A stretch of DNA of 64,000 bases from Bacteroidaceae bacterium (GTDB lineage: Bacteria > Bacteroidota > Bacteroidia > Bacteroidales > Bacteroidaceae), in assembly GCA_017633615.1 (NCBI GenBank), contig JAGBPB010000019.1:1-64000 (forward strand), read 5' to 3'. Positions 8,541-16,373 of the stretch are shown in pieces. The translations under genes and the position numbers were made by a program. A model generated the notes under the pieces. That model made no database searches and had not been told where the DNA came from. It saw only the letters and a list, made by a program, of their open reading frames with translations. Positions within the stretch are counted from its first letter, which is position 1. Each line of letters opens with the position of its first letter.

Positions 8541-8548
8541 CGAAGATA
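8541..8548 (-). promoter_or_regulatory. -7 element (TATCTTCG) for the aminotransferase
   Basis: The minus-strand TATCTTCG is 35 bp upstream of the ATG at 8506. A hairpin at 8552-8580 lies just upstream. Confidence 0.45.
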
Positions 8549-8551
8549 CAA

Positions 8552-8580
8552 CAAACCGCGGGCTTAACACCCACGGTTTG
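8552..8580 (-). terminator. Hairpin after the GH43 lipoprotein gene
   Basis: Arms CAAACCG(C)GGG and CCC(A)CGGTTTG with one mismatch flank a short loop, 27 bp downstream of the GH43 stop (minus strand). The U-tract is weak (TTGTTGTAT), so termination efficiency is uncertain. It also abuts the aminotransferase promoter. Confidence 0.4.
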
Positions 8581-8606
8581 CATATTATTTTATAATAAGG
8601 AGTGGA

Positions 8607-9824
8607 TTAATGTATCCTCTTGCCCAAAATCAGGTTGTCGCCTGATGCGTCAACGGTCCAGATCTCAGGCTTGCGGCCGGTGCCGCCGTCGTGGTGAACG
8701 GAGTAGAGCAGCTGTCCCTCAAAGCTCTTGAACAGCATTCCGTGACCTGAGTTGTCGCCCTTGAATGATACCTCTTCCTGGATCCACGGACCTTTTATGC
8801 TGCCGCTTTCTGACCAGGCTATGCCGTTTGCATAACGGTTTTCACCCCAACTTGACCAGAGCATACCCAGACGGCCGGTCTCAGTGCGGAACATCTGCGG
8901 ACCGTCAGTTACCCAACCCGGCATCTTCATACCGAATGTGGCCTCACCTATTGAGTTCATCTCCTTGCTCCAAGCGGCCTCCGATGCGCGGAATATGGTG
9001 GTGGGCTCTGCAATGCGGTGTGTCAGGTCTTTTGACAGAGGCATGTAAGCCATTGTTCCGTCAATAAGCTGTGTCCACTCATGTACGAATACCATATAGA
9101 CTGTATCATTCTCCTCATAGAGTGTTCCGTCTATGATATCCCAATCTGTGGGACCAAGGCAGAACAGAGAGTCCTTTACGAGCGGCAGATACGGGCCGTC
9201 AACCTTATCGGATACCAGCAACTGGGTCTGGTTAAGAGGTACGTTATAACGGCGCGGAACCTGCTCGATGCATACTCCGTGGTTGTTCCAGGTACCTGCA
9301 TAGTAGAACTTGTCACCGAACTTATGGATCTCAGCGGCAGCTACGAACTGTCCCTGCATCCATGTGCCTGAGATATCTATTACGTTGTATGGGCCGGTCC
9401 ACATTTCCAGGTCGGTGCTCTTGTAGAGGGCGCCGCCTGTACCGGTCAACCAGTAGGTCTTGGTCTCGGGGTCGGGGTAGATGAAGGGGTCACTCATGGA
9501 GAGTTCCTTGAGTGATACTGTGCGAACCTGCTGAGCGGGACGCTGCATTGCTGGCATCTGCATGGGAGGACGCTGTGCGGTCTGACCCTGTCCCTGTGGG
9601 CGCGGGGCGCGCTGACGGTTGGCATTGCCGCCCATTGTCATCATACCGCCAAAGTTGCGCTGTCCGGGGTTGGCAGGAGGAGCCTGCTCTCCACGGGGCA
9701 CACTTACAATTTTGTTGTTGTCTTTTACAGCTTGTGTCTCAGTTGTTGTTTTCTGACCGGCGTTCATGCACGATACGGCCAGCAGAGGTAAGGCGGCCGC
9801 AAAAAGTAGAGTTCTTGTTTTCAT
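8607..9824 (-). CDS. GH43-family lipoprotein
   Basis: I chose the ATG at 9824 (405 aa) because it directly opens a lipoprotein signal, MKTRTLLFAAALPLLAVSC, with the lipobox cysteine at residue 19. A Pro/Gln/Met-rich linker (about 50-100) leads into a five-bladed GH43-like propeller. It opens with SDPFIYPDPETKTYW (catalytic Asp) and includes GPTDWDIIDGTLYEENDTVYMVF and SIGEATFGMK. GH43 enzymes cleave arabinose or xylose linkages. The lipid anchor would hold it at the inner or outer membrane. It is intact, unlike the gutted GH43 at 1332. Confidence 0.8.
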   Translation of the reverse strand: MKTRTLLFAAALPLLAVSCMNAGQKTTTETQAVKDNNKIVSVPRGEQAPPANPGQRNFGGMMTMGGNANRQRAPRPQGQGQTAQRPPMQMPAMQRPAQQVRTVSLKELSMSDPFIYPDPETKTYWLTGTGGALYKSTDLEMWTGPYNVIDISGTWMQGQFVAAAEIHKFGDKFYYAGTWNNHGVCIEQVPRRYNVPLNQTQLLVSDKVDGPYLPLVKDSLFCLGPTDWDIIDGTLYEENDTVYMVFVHEWTQLIDGTMAYMPLSKDLTHRIAEPTTIFRASEAAWSKEMNSIGEATFGMKMPGWVTDGPQMFRTETGRLGMLWSSWGENRYANGIAWSESGSIKGPWIQEEVSFKGDNSGHGMLFKSFEGQLLYSVHHDGGTGRKPEIWTVDASGDNLILGKRIH

Positions 9825-9854
9825 ATATGCATTTATTGGTTTGTTTGCTGGACG

Positions 9855-9862
9855 CAAATATA
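9855..9862 (-). promoter_or_regulatory. -7 element (TATATTTG) for the GH43 lipoprotein
   Basis: The minus-strand TATATTTG is 30 bp upstream of the chosen ATG at 9824. It lies just upstream of the longer alternative start, which favours the shorter protein. Confidence 0.5.
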
Positions 9863-9914
9863 GCTACATTTTTAAAAAAGTGCCCTTATAATGATGCTTT
9901 ATCAAAAATAAACA

Positions 9915-9922
9915 TAATTTTG
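9915..9922 (+). promoter_or_regulatory. -7 element (TAATTTTG) for the OmpA lipoprotein
   Basis: TAATTTTG matches TAnnTTTG in full and is 38 bp upstream of the ATG at 9961. Confidence 0.55.
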
Positions 9923-9960
9923 CATGTTAGAAAATGACACTTAACTTTAAACAAACTAAT

Positions 9961-10647
9961 ATGAAAAAAGTACTATCTATCTTGCTTGCGGCAACTCTTA
10001 TTTTCTCAGTTGCAGGTTGTTCATCATGGTCAAAAACAGCTAACGGAGGTCTTATCGGCGGTGGCGCTGGTGCTGCTATCGGTGCCGGTATCGGTGTTCT
10101 GTTGGGCGGTGATGCTGAGAGCGCAGCTTTAGGTGCTGCTATCGGTGCCGGTGTCGGCGGTGGTGCAGGTGCTATCATCGGAAACCGTATGGACAAGAAG
10201 GCTGAAGAGCTTGCAGCTCTTGAGGCCGCTAAGGTTGAGACCATCACTGATGTGAACGGTCTGGAGGGTATCAAGGTTACATTTGACAGCGGTATCCTGT
10301 TTGGTTTCAACAGCTCAAAACTTAGCGATGAGTCAAAAGAGACACTTGCCAAGTTTGCTGAGACAATGAAGGATATGGAACAGACAGATATCACCGTTTA
10401 CGGCCACACTGACAATATCGGTACAGAAGAGGCTAATGCAAAGGTTTCAGCCAAGCGTGCTGATGCAGTTGCTGATTACCTCAAGAAGTGCGGTATGAAC
10501 AAGGATCGCCTCATCACCAAGGGTATGTCATTCACAATGCCGGTTGCCAGCAACGATACTGAAGAGGGTCGTGCGCAGAACCGTCGCGTTGAGATTTACA
10601 TCACCGCTAATGAGGAGATGATCAAAGAGGCTGCAGCCGAGATCTGA
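9961..10647 (+). CDS. OmpA-family peptidoglycan-binding lipoprotein with glycine zipper
   Basis: The protein is 228 aa. The start at 9961 gives a clean lipoprotein signal ending VAGC (Cys20). Residues about 28-75 form a glycine-zipper segment (repeats of GAAIGAGIG), likely membrane-inserting. The C-terminal OmpA domain (about 100-225) contains YGHTDNIGTEEAN and NRRVEIYI, the Asp and Arg that bind diaminopimelate in peptidoglycan. The protein probably ties the outer membrane to the cell wall. A 14-bp gap to the next gene suggests a two-gene operon. Confidence 0.9.
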   Translation: MKKVLSILLAATLIFSVAGCSSWSKTANGGLIGGGAGAAIGAGIGVLLGGDAESAALGAAIGAGVGGGAGAIIGNRMDKKAEELAALEAAKVETITDVNGLEGIKVTFDSGILFGFNSSKLSDESKETLAKFAETMKDMEQTDITVYGHTDNIGTEEANAKVSAKRADAVADYLKKCGMNKDRLITKGMSFTMPVASNDTEEGRAQNRRVEIYITANEEMIKEAAAEI

Positions 10648-10661
10648 TTCTTACAACTATT

Positions 10662-11528
10662 ATGCTTAAGAAATTATTCATCGCAGTTGCTGTACTTGCA
10701 ACAGTAGCCTGTGGCTCACAGAACGGAGCCAAGACAACTCATAAGCCTGACAAGAACTTTTACATCTATCTGGCATTCGGTCAGTCAAACATGGAGGGTA
10801 ACGCCCGCATTGAAGATCAGGACCGTGAGGGTATCAGTGACCGTTGGCTTATGATGGCCGCAGTTGATTTCCCTAAAATGGAACGCAAGCAGTTTGGATG
10901 GTACACCGCTGTTCCGCCACTCTGCCGTGAGACAAACGGTCTTACTCCCGTTGACTATTTTGGCCGTACAATGGTTGAGAATCTGCCGGAGAAGGTTCGT
11001 GTAGGTGTTATCAACGTTGCCGTGGGAGGTTGCAAGATTGAGGCGTTCATGAAGGACCGCGCCCAGGAATATGGTGACAATGCCGCAGCCTGGATGAAGA
11101 ACTGGATTGCCCCTTATGACAACAACTGCTACCAGCGTCTGCTTGACTGCGCCAAGGAGGCTCAGAAGGTGGGTGTGATCAAGGGATTCCTTATGCACCA
11201 GGGTGAGTCAAACATCAATGAGGAGGATTGGCCTGAGAAGGTTAAGTATGTATATGAGACTCTGATAGAGGATCTTAACCTGGATCCCAAGAAGGTTCCT
11301 CTGCTGGCAGGTGAGGTTGTTAATGCCGATGTCCAGGGCCGCAGCGCATCCATGAATGAGATCATCGCCAAGCTGCCTGAGACTCTGCCCAATTCATACG
11401 TAATCTCATCGGCAGGGGCAACTACCGGATTTGATCATCTGCATTTTGATGCCGAGGGTTATCGTGAGATGGGCCGTCGCTATGCATACAAGATGCTTGA
11501 ACTTCAGGGCGTAAAAGTCAATAAGTAA
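10662..11528 (+). CDS. SGNH-type carbohydrate esterase lipoprotein (sialate O-acetylesterase-like, SASA family)
   Basis: The protein is 288 aa with a lipoprotein signal ending TVAC (Cys17). The fold signature is GQSNMEG with catalytic Ser42, then INVAVGGCKIEAF, HQGESNI, and a C-terminal DHLHFDAEGY carrying the Asp/His of the triad. This matches the PF03629/CE6 group that removes O-acetyl groups from xylan or sialic acids. It probably de-acetylates hemicellulose to help the nearby glycosidases, although it sits directly behind an OmpA gene. A terminator follows at 11560. Confidence 0.8.
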   Translation: MLKKLFIAVAVLATVACGSQNGAKTTHKPDKNFYIYLAFGQSNMEGNARIEDQDREGISDRWLMMAAVDFPKMERKQFGWYTAVPPLCRETNGLTPVDYFGRTMVENLPEKVRVGVINVAVGGCKIEAFMKDRAQEYGDNAAAWMKNWIAPYDNNCYQRLLDCAKEAQKVGVIKGFLMHQGESNINEEDWPEKVKYVYETLIEDLNLDPKKVPLLAGEVVNADVQGRSASMNEIIAKLPETLPNSYVISSAGATTGFDHLHFDAEGYREMGRRYAYKMLELQGVKVNK

Positions 11529-11559
11529 TACACTTCTGAATCAGTTTTTTACTAATTTT

Positions 11560-11590
11560 GCCCAGCGGTTTCAGGCCGCTGGGCTTTATT
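11560..11590 (+). terminator. Rho-independent terminator
   Basis: Nine-bp arms GCCCAGCGG and CCGCTGGGC flank a 6-nt loop, followed by a T-rich tract, 31 bp after the esterase stop. Confidence 0.85.
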
Positions 11591-11880
11591 TTCAGTATCT
11601 CTTGAGTAGATTACTTGGGATAGAGGTCACCTGAACCCTAATATCTGATTGAAGATCAATTAATTAAAGAAATCGCCTCTGTTAACATCGTTTTTGTCGA
11701 TTTAAACTCTTTTAAGTGACAACGTATTGAAAAAGTACCGACCTTTGCGGTCGAAAACAAAGGATAATTCTCATAAGCATTAATTGGTTAGTAATTAGGT
11801 TAGTAATTAGGTTCGGGCCCGAGAATTTGTGAAAATTGCAAGGCTCACTCCAAAGGGAAAAGGTCCCTGCGGAGGAAATT
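11591..11880 (+). ncRNA. Possible structured small RNA in a gene-free gap
   Basis: There is no credible reading frame here. The segment lies after the esterase terminator yet ends in a second strong plus-strand terminator (11880-11921), which implies a separate transcript. It holds an exact tandem 12-bp repeat (TTAGTAATTAGG at 11788 and 11800), a palindrome TTCGGGCCCGA (about 11812), and a hairpin at 11848-11874 (CTCC/GGAG outer and AGGGA/TCCCT inner arms). It does not match the conserved cores of RNase P, tmRNA or SRP RNA that I know. 6S RNA is possible but unproven. Confidence 0.3.
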
Positions 11881-11921
11881 GAAAAAATTGAGTTCACGCG
11901 AGTGAATTCATTTTTTTTTTG
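11880..11921. terminator. Bidirectional terminator
   Basis: Long imperfect arms are built on AAAAAATTGAGTTCAC and its near-complement. Ten T's follow on the plus strand and six on the minus strand. It serves the LytTR gene (stop at 11925) and whatever is transcribed rightward from the gap. Confidence 0.7.
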
Positions 11922-11924
11922 TCC

Positions 11925-12740
11925 CTATTGTGTCAAAAGGTTGGCGATAACGTCGCGATAGGAACGGGAAACGGGTATGGGGTTTATGCCCTCCTGATCA
12001 AGGATGACGTAGAGGTTGTCGCGGTCATTATTGAAAAACTTGACCTTGGCTATATTGATAAGGTAAGAGCGGTGGCATCGGGTTATATATCCCTCCAGAT
12101 CATCTTCAATGTTCTTGGCTGTGGTACGTATCATGGAGTTGCGGACAGAGCCCTCCTGCTCATAGAATACTTTTACGTAATTATCTTCTGATACGGCATA
12201 CAGTATGTCCATTATCCTGAGAGAAAGTTTTATGTTGCCCTTGTTGTCGTGAATGGACACAATAAGTGCGCCGTTAGGCCTTGAAGGACTGCTGCCGGCT
12301 TGAACTTTAAGTCCGTGGGCATAGCCGAACAGATACGCAATGATATATGGAATAACCAGTATCAAAAAAATGCAGAATAGCGCCCTGGGGAACAGCTCCT
12401 TGAGTGGAGTGTCGTCCTGCTTGACAAGAATGCTTATGGCTACGTAGATGATTGAGACTATCAGCACTTCAGCAAGAGAAAAGAGAATCAGTCCTTTTAT
12501 GCCTACCCCGTACCGGCGGTTCAGATCCATGAGCAGAACCTTGCTTGACATGAGGAACAGCACAGAGAATGCATACATGGTTACGGTGCCAAGCAGTTTG
12601 TAACTCTCCCTTAAAGTGAACCAGTAAGTCGATGAAAACGGTGAGTAGAGCTGTAAAAAAAGTATGGAGAACACCACAATGAACAATACCGTAAGGAAAA
12701 GGAATTTCCTGGTGAACATATAATCGGGCAGTCTGTTCAT
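11925..12740 (-). CDS. Membrane-bound LytTR-type DNA-binding regulator
   Basis: The protein is 271 aa. Four hydrophobic helices (about 11-32, 48-68, 82-105, 118-137) are followed by a LytTR domain (about 165-268) containing ILYAVSEDNYVKVFY and ITRCHRSYLIN. There is no receiver domain, so it probably senses through its membrane part or a partner. LytTR domains bind short direct repeats near promoters. It is divergent from an acyl-CoA synthetase, and an inverted repeat lies between them (12806-12841). A TATCTTCG element at 12762-12769 is 22 bp upstream. Confidence 0.8.
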   Translation of the reverse strand: MNRLPDYMFTRKFLFLTVLFIVVFSILFLQLYSPFSSTYWFTLRESYKLLGTVTMYAFSVLFLMSSKVLLMDLNRRYGVGIKGLILFSLAEVLIVSIIYVAISILVKQDDTPLKELFPRALFCIFLILVIPYIIAYLFGYAHGLKVQAGSSPSRPNGALIVSIHDNKGNIKLSLRIMDILYAVSEDNYVKVFYEQEGSVRNSMIRTTAKNIEDDLEGYITRCHRSYLINIAKVKFFNNDRDNLYVILDQEGINPIPVSRSYRDVIANLLTQ

Positions 12741-12761
12741 TATGTGTATTTTTTTGTTTCG

Positions 12762-12769
12762 CGAAGATA
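12762..12769 (-). promoter_or_regulatory. -7 element (TATCTTCG) for the LytTR regulator
   Basis: The minus-strand TATCTTCG lies 22 bp upstream of the ATG at 12740. Confidence 0.45.
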
Positions 12770-12805
12770 CAGTTTTTTATCATATTGCCCAAATCCGGGG
12801 TGTGG

Positions 12806-12841
12806 GGTGAATTGCCGGAGATGATTTGGCGGCATTTCACC
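12806..12841. promoter_or_regulatory. Inverted repeat between LytTR and acyl-CoA synthetase genes
   Basis: Twelve-bp arms GGTGAATTGCCG and CGGCATTTCACC (one mismatch) are separated by 12 bp. The spacing of two helical turns between arm centres suits a dimeric regulator. The site is upstream of both -7 elements. Confidence 0.35.
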
Positions 12842-12903
12842 ACATGTTCTGTATCGGAGGCCCCAAAAAACCTTTTATGCTATGTTCACGCGGGTTATTG
12901 AGA

Positions 12904-12911
12904 TACCTTTG
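12904..12911 (+). promoter_or_regulatory. -7 element (TACCTTTG) for the acyl-CoA synthetase
   Basis: TACCTTTG is a full match to TAnnTTTG, 23 bp upstream of the ATG at 12935. Confidence 0.55.
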
Positions 12912-12934
12912 CGGCAAAATTCAAATCAACAGTT

Positions 12935-14620
12935 ATGGCAAGATTAATTTACAGAACTCCTGATTGTGACATGAACGCCACAAGCGTAATCAAAATGTAT
13001 GAAGACAGTTTCCGTCGCCACTGGGACTACATTGCTTTGTCTGATTTCCGCGGTGAAAGGATAACCTACGCTGAGTTGGCCAAGCGCGTAGCGCGCGTAC
13101 ATATTCTGCTTGAGAATGCAGGTATCAAACCTGGTGATAAAGTTGCTCTTTGCGGAAAGAACTGCCTGGCATGGGGTGTTGCATTCTTTGGAGTTTATAC
13201 ATACGGTGCAATTCCTGTACCTATCCTGAATGATTTCAAACCCGGTAACGTACATACTCTGGTAAACCACTCAGAGGCCAAGCTGCTTATGGTGGGCGAC
13301 ATTGTGCTGACCGGCATGGTATTTGATGAGATGCCCGATATCCTGGGTATGATCCTGTTGAATGACATGTCACTTCAGGCCAGCCGTTCAAAGGAGCTTG
13401 ACAAGGCTATGAAGACTCTTGATGATGCCTTTGCACAGAAATATCCTAACGGCTTTACCAAGGATGACATCAAGTATGAGGCTGAGAAGGATACCAATGA
13501 CCTGGCCGTGTTGAATTACACATCAGGTACCACCGGTGACCCCAAGGGAGTCATGGTTCCTTACCGCGCAATGCTGGTTAACCTCAAGTTCGCCTGCGGC
13601 GTCCTGCCTCTTACCCATGGTGAGACAGTAGTTTCAATCCTGCCTATGGCACACATGTTCGGCCTGGCATTCCAGCTTATGTTTGAGTTGCTGCTGGGCG
13701 CAAGCATCTGCTATCTTGGCAAGATGCCTTCACCCAAGATTCTGTTCGATGCATTTGCTGAGGAGAAGCCCAAACTCATCATCACCGTGCCTCTGGTAAT
13801 TGAGAAGGTTATCAAGCAGAAGATACAGCCGGTTATGGAGAAACCTCTCATGAAGGTTCTTATGGCTATTCCCGGTATCAACCGCATAATCGGAGGAAAG
13901 ATCCGCTCCAAGATTATTGCTGCATTCGGCGGTGAGATGGATTGTCTGATTGTAGGTGGTGCCGCTTTGAATGCCGATGTTGAGAAGATACTGCGCAAGA
14001 TTCATTTCCCATACACCGTGGGTTACGGCAGTACCGAGTGCGCTCCGCTTATCTCTTACGTTGACTGGGAGAAGTACAAGGCCGGTTCATGCGGCATAGC
14101 AGTTCCCGGCTGCCCCGTACAGGTATTCAGCGATGCTCCCGGAAACATAGGCGAGCTTCTTGTCAAGGGCGACAACGTTATGCTGGGCTACTACAAGAAT
14201 CCTAATGCAACACGTGACGTTATTGACCCCGAGGGTTGGTTCCATACCGGCGATCTGGGCACAATAGACAAACAGGGTTACATTTTCATAAAGGGCCGCA
14301 GCAAGAACATGATTCTGGGTCCTTCAGGCCAGAACATTTATCCTGAGGAGATTGAGGATATGTATATGAATCTGCCTATGGTATCTGAGGTCCTGGTTGT
14401 AGAGCGTGACCGCAAACTCGTGGCCTTGGTATTCCCTGATTACGAGGCAGGCAAGGCTGCAGGTCTGAATCAGCAGCAGGTTCTGGCACATCTTGAGGAT
14501 GACCGCAAGAAGATCAACGATATTCTGCCCGGTTACTCACAGATTTCCAAGCTTGAAATCCGCACTGAGGAGTTTGAGAAGACTCCCAAGCGCAGCATCC
14601 GCCGCGGCTTATATAAGTAA
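12935..14620 (+). CDS. AMP-forming long-chain acyl-CoA synthetase
   Basis: The protein is 561 aa. The AMP-binding P-loop is YTSGTTGDPKGV (195-206), and the adenylate motifs VGYGSTECAP and GWFHTGDLG follow. The C-terminal catalytic lysine lies in the EKTPKRSIRR segment near residue 553. It activates fatty acids to acyl-CoA through an acyl-AMP intermediate. There is no signal peptide; the protein is cytoplasmic or membrane-associated. The lone gene has its own promoter and a terminator shared with the convergent esterase gene. Confidence 0.88.
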   Translation: MARLIYRTPDCDMNATSVIKMYEDSFRRHWDYIALSDFRGERITYAELAKRVARVHILLENAGIKPGDKVALCGKNCLAWGVAFFGVYTYGAIPVPILNDFKPGNVHTLVNHSEAKLLMVGDIVLTGMVFDEMPDILGMILLNDMSLQASRSKELDKAMKTLDDAFAQKYPNGFTKDDIKYEAEKDTNDLAVLNYTSGTTGDPKGVMVPYRAMLVNLKFACGVLPLTHGETVVSILPMAHMFGLAFQLMFELLLGASICYLGKMPSPKILFDAFAEEKPKLIITVPLVIEKVIKQKIQPVMEKPLMKVLMAIPGINRIIGGKIRSKIIAAFGGEMDCLIVGGAALNADVEKILRKIHFPYTVGYGSTECAPLISYVDWEKYKAGSCGIAVPGCPVQVFSDAPGNIGELLVKGDNVMLGYYKNPNATRDVIDPEGWFHTGDLGTIDKQGYIFIKGRSKNMILGPSGQNIYPEEIEDMYMNLPMVSEVLVVERDRKLVALVFPDYEAGKAAGLNQQQVLAHLEDDRKKINDILPGYSQISKLEIRTEEFEKTPKRSIRRGLYK

Positions 14621-14657
14621 GGTTATATCACGAAAAATCCATAAATGTTTGTTGATG

Positions 14658-14687
14658 AAAAAAGGAGACCCTGGGGCCTCCTTTTTT
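14658..14687. terminator. Bidirectional terminator
   Basis: Arms AAAAAAGGAG and CTCCTTTTTT are separated by a 10-nt C/G-rich loop, between the convergent genes ending at 14620 and 14693. Confidence 0.8.
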
Positions 14688-14692
14688 CTATT

Positions 14693-15271
14693 TCAAATAC
14701 CTAAGATTTGTTTGATTAGAGGTACTACTGCGGTTTTCAGGGATTTGTCATTGAGGCGGTGCTCACCATCAAAACGCTGGGCGTTTGGATAGTACTTCTT
14801 GAACAAGTCGTAGCAGTTTACGGTGGTGTCATGGGTACCAAACAGACCGTAGGTATTCTCGCGGTCAAAATCAGTTATGCCTTTGAACTGCTGACGCTCC
14901 ATCATGTTGAAGTTCTTGACAATCTGGCCCGTTATCTTGAAAGTCTTGGCGCCATCCTTGCGTCCGTTCTGGAACGGATATGTAGTGTTAGCCTTCATGA
15001 CTTTTGACATGGTGGACATGTTGAATGAAGGATTCACGCATATCTTCTTGTAGCCGAACATCTGCTGGGCATACATGGCGCCCATAGATGTTCCTACAAT
15101 GATATCGGGCTTCTGTTCTTCAACGTACTGACGCAGGTAAGGCAGAGCCTCGGCGGGGTCAACAGGAATATCGGGAGCGCAAACCTCAAGTTCGGGAAGC
15201 ATGTGGCGCAGGCTCTCTACCGTGCCGCTTGCGCCCGATGACATAAAACCGTGAAAATAGACCAGTTTCAT
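14693..15271 (-). CDS. YqiA/YcfP-type small alpha/beta-hydrolase (esterase)
   Basis: The protein is 192 aa. The N-terminal YFHGFMSSG oxyanion loop, the nucleophile elbow GTSMGA (Ser62), an Asp in FGTHDTTV and a His in FDGEHR complete the triad. The size and lack of a lid match the UPF0227 family of cytoplasmic esterases, whose natural substrates are unclear. The start overlaps the proC stop by one base (TAATG), so it is co-translated with proC. Confidence 0.8.
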   Translation of the reverse strand: MKLVYFHGFMSSGASGTVESLRHMLPELEVCAPDIPVDPAEALPYLRQYVEEQKPDIIVGTSMGAMYAQQMFGYKKICVNPSFNMSTMSKVMKANTTYPFQNGRKDGAKTFKITGQIVKNFNMMERQQFKGITDFDRENTYGLFGTHDTTVNCYDLFKKYYPNAQRFDGEHRLNDKSLKTAVVPLIKQILGI

Positions 15272-16059
15272 TACTTGCCGGCCTTAAGACCCTTGATGAC
15301 AGCGTTGGTGAATCCGGCCTCCTCCATAGCGTTCAGGCCCTTGATGGTTATGCCGCCGGGAGTTGTAACCTTATCAACTTCCTGCTCGGGATGTGATTCG
15401 TGAGCCAGAAGCAGTTCAACTGCACCCTTGATAGTTCCCAGAACAATCTCCTGAGCATCCTTGGGATAGAAACCCATCTCTACACCGCCCTCAACGTTGG
15501 CTCGGATATAACGGAATACGTATGCAATGCCGCATGATGCAAGTGCCGTACCTGCGGTCATCTGTTTCTCTTCAACCTGCTTTGCAAAGCCAACCTGGCC
15601 AAAGAGTTTCTGGATAAGGTCCAGATTCTTCTTGGTTGCGGTATTTGAGCAATAGAAGAATACGCCTGCACCAACTTCAACTGCAATGTTGGGGATAAGG
15701 TAAACAACCTGTGCCTTCTCTGAACCCTTCTCAAAAAGCTCAGCCAGTTTGTCAAGACCTACACCGGCGGCAATGGATATGATAAGCTGCTTCTTGTAGT
15801 CAAGAGCCTCCTTAACCTCCTCTACTGCCGAGGGAAGAATCCATGGCTTTACAGCAAACAGAACAATGTCTGCACCCTTTACGGCCTTAGCGTTCTCCTT
15901 TGATATTCCAATACCCGGAACATCCTTCTTAAGAGCCTCAAGTGTTGCGTCACTACGGTCACAGCATGTGATATCCTTTGCTGCGAACACTTTCTTTGCT
16001 GCAAATCCTCTTGCTATTGCGCCTCCCATATTTCCGGCGCCGATAATGGTGATCTTCAT
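15271..16059 (-). CDS. proC: Pyrroline-5-carboxylate reductase
   Basis: The protein is 262 aa, the usual ProC length. The ATG at 16059 opens MKITIIGAGNMGGAIARGFA, the NAD(P)-binding Rossmann loop. The frame is open further upstream, but that extension would run through the tRNA-Tyr gene and is rejected. The C-terminal part holds the family signature from GTALASCGIAYVFRYI to TTPGGITIKGLNAMEE. It reduces pyrroline-5-carboxylate to proline in the cytoplasm. A TAACTTCG element lies at 16081-16088. Confidence 0.92.
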   Translation of the reverse strand: MKITIIGAGNMGGAIARGFAAKKVFAAKDITCCDRSDATLEALKKDVPGIGISKENAKAVKGADIVLFAVKPWILPSAVEEVKEALDYKKQLIISIAAGVGLDKLAELFEKGSEKAQVVYLIPNIAVEVGAGVFFYCSNTATKKNLDLIQKLFGQVGFAKQVEEKQMTAGTALASCGIAYVFRYIRANVEGGVEMGFYPKDAQEIVLGTIKGAVELLLAHESHPEQEVDKVTTPGGITIKGLNAMEEAGFTNAVIKGLKAGK

Positions 16060-16080
16060 AATTGGAACTATTTGTTGCCG

Positions 16081-16088
16081 CGAAGTTA
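16081..16088 (-). promoter_or_regulatory. -7 element (TAACTTCG) for proC
   Basis: The minus-strand TAACTTCG is 22 bp upstream of the proC ATG, on the near side of the tRNA terminator. proC is therefore likely transcribed independently of the tRNA. Confidence 0.4.
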
Positions 16089-16129
16089 CATATTTTTTTG
16101 AAAAGGTATTCCAGTGGTATAACGTAATG

Positions 16130-16234
16130 GGGCGAACCCGGAGGGTGAGAGCGGCCGGGTAGGCCGCCAAGCGAACGAAGTGAGCGCGTTCACGTAGTGA
16201 ACTAAAATAAGGAACATCTTCAAATCCATCTCCG
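16130..16234. repeat. Hairpin cluster with an inverted copy of the tRNA 3' end
   Basis: Small perfect hairpins lie in a row: GCGGCC/GGCCGC (about 16151-16167) and GTTCAC/GTGAAC (about 16188-16202). Then 16219-16238 reads, on the plus strand, TTCAAATCCATCTCCGCCCA. That is 17/20 identical to the 3' end of the minus-strand tRNA-Tyr, TTCGAATCCATCTTCACCCA. The copy is inverted relative to the tRNA and shares the terminator between them. Confidence 0.5.
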
Positions 16235-16275
16235 CCCACAAAAAAACGTCCCTTTTCGGGGCGTTTTTTTGTGGG
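16235..16275. terminator. Terminator following tRNA-Tyr
   Basis: Arms CCCACAAAAAAACG and CGTTTTTTTGTGGG are perfect and enclose a second GC-rich stem. The last bases overlap the tRNA acceptor end. On the minus strand seven U's follow the stem. Confidence 0.8.
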
Positions 16276-16354
16276 TGAAGATGGATTCGAACCACCGAAG
16301 TCGAGAGACAGCAGATTTACAGTCTGCCCCATTTGGCCACTCTGGAATTCACCC
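16272..16354 (-). tRNA. tRNA-Tyr (anticodon GTA)
   Basis: On the minus strand, GGGTGAA (16354-16348) pairs with TTCACCC (16279-16273), with A as discriminator base. The anticodon arm is CAGACTGTAAATCTG with anticodon GTA. A long variable arm follows, as expected for a class II bacterial tRNA-Tyr, then the T-arm with GGTTCGAATCC. CCA is not encoded. It sits 19 bp downstream of the TPR gene in the same direction. Confidence 0.93.
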
Positions 16355-16373
16355 AGCCGGACCTGTCTTGCAA

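Noticed and set aside
15271..16332. A 353-aa reading of proC starting far upstream
   Set aside because: The extra 91 residues are a translation of the tRNA-Tyr 3' end, its terminator and the hairpin cluster. The ATG at 16059 gives a standard ProC N-terminus.
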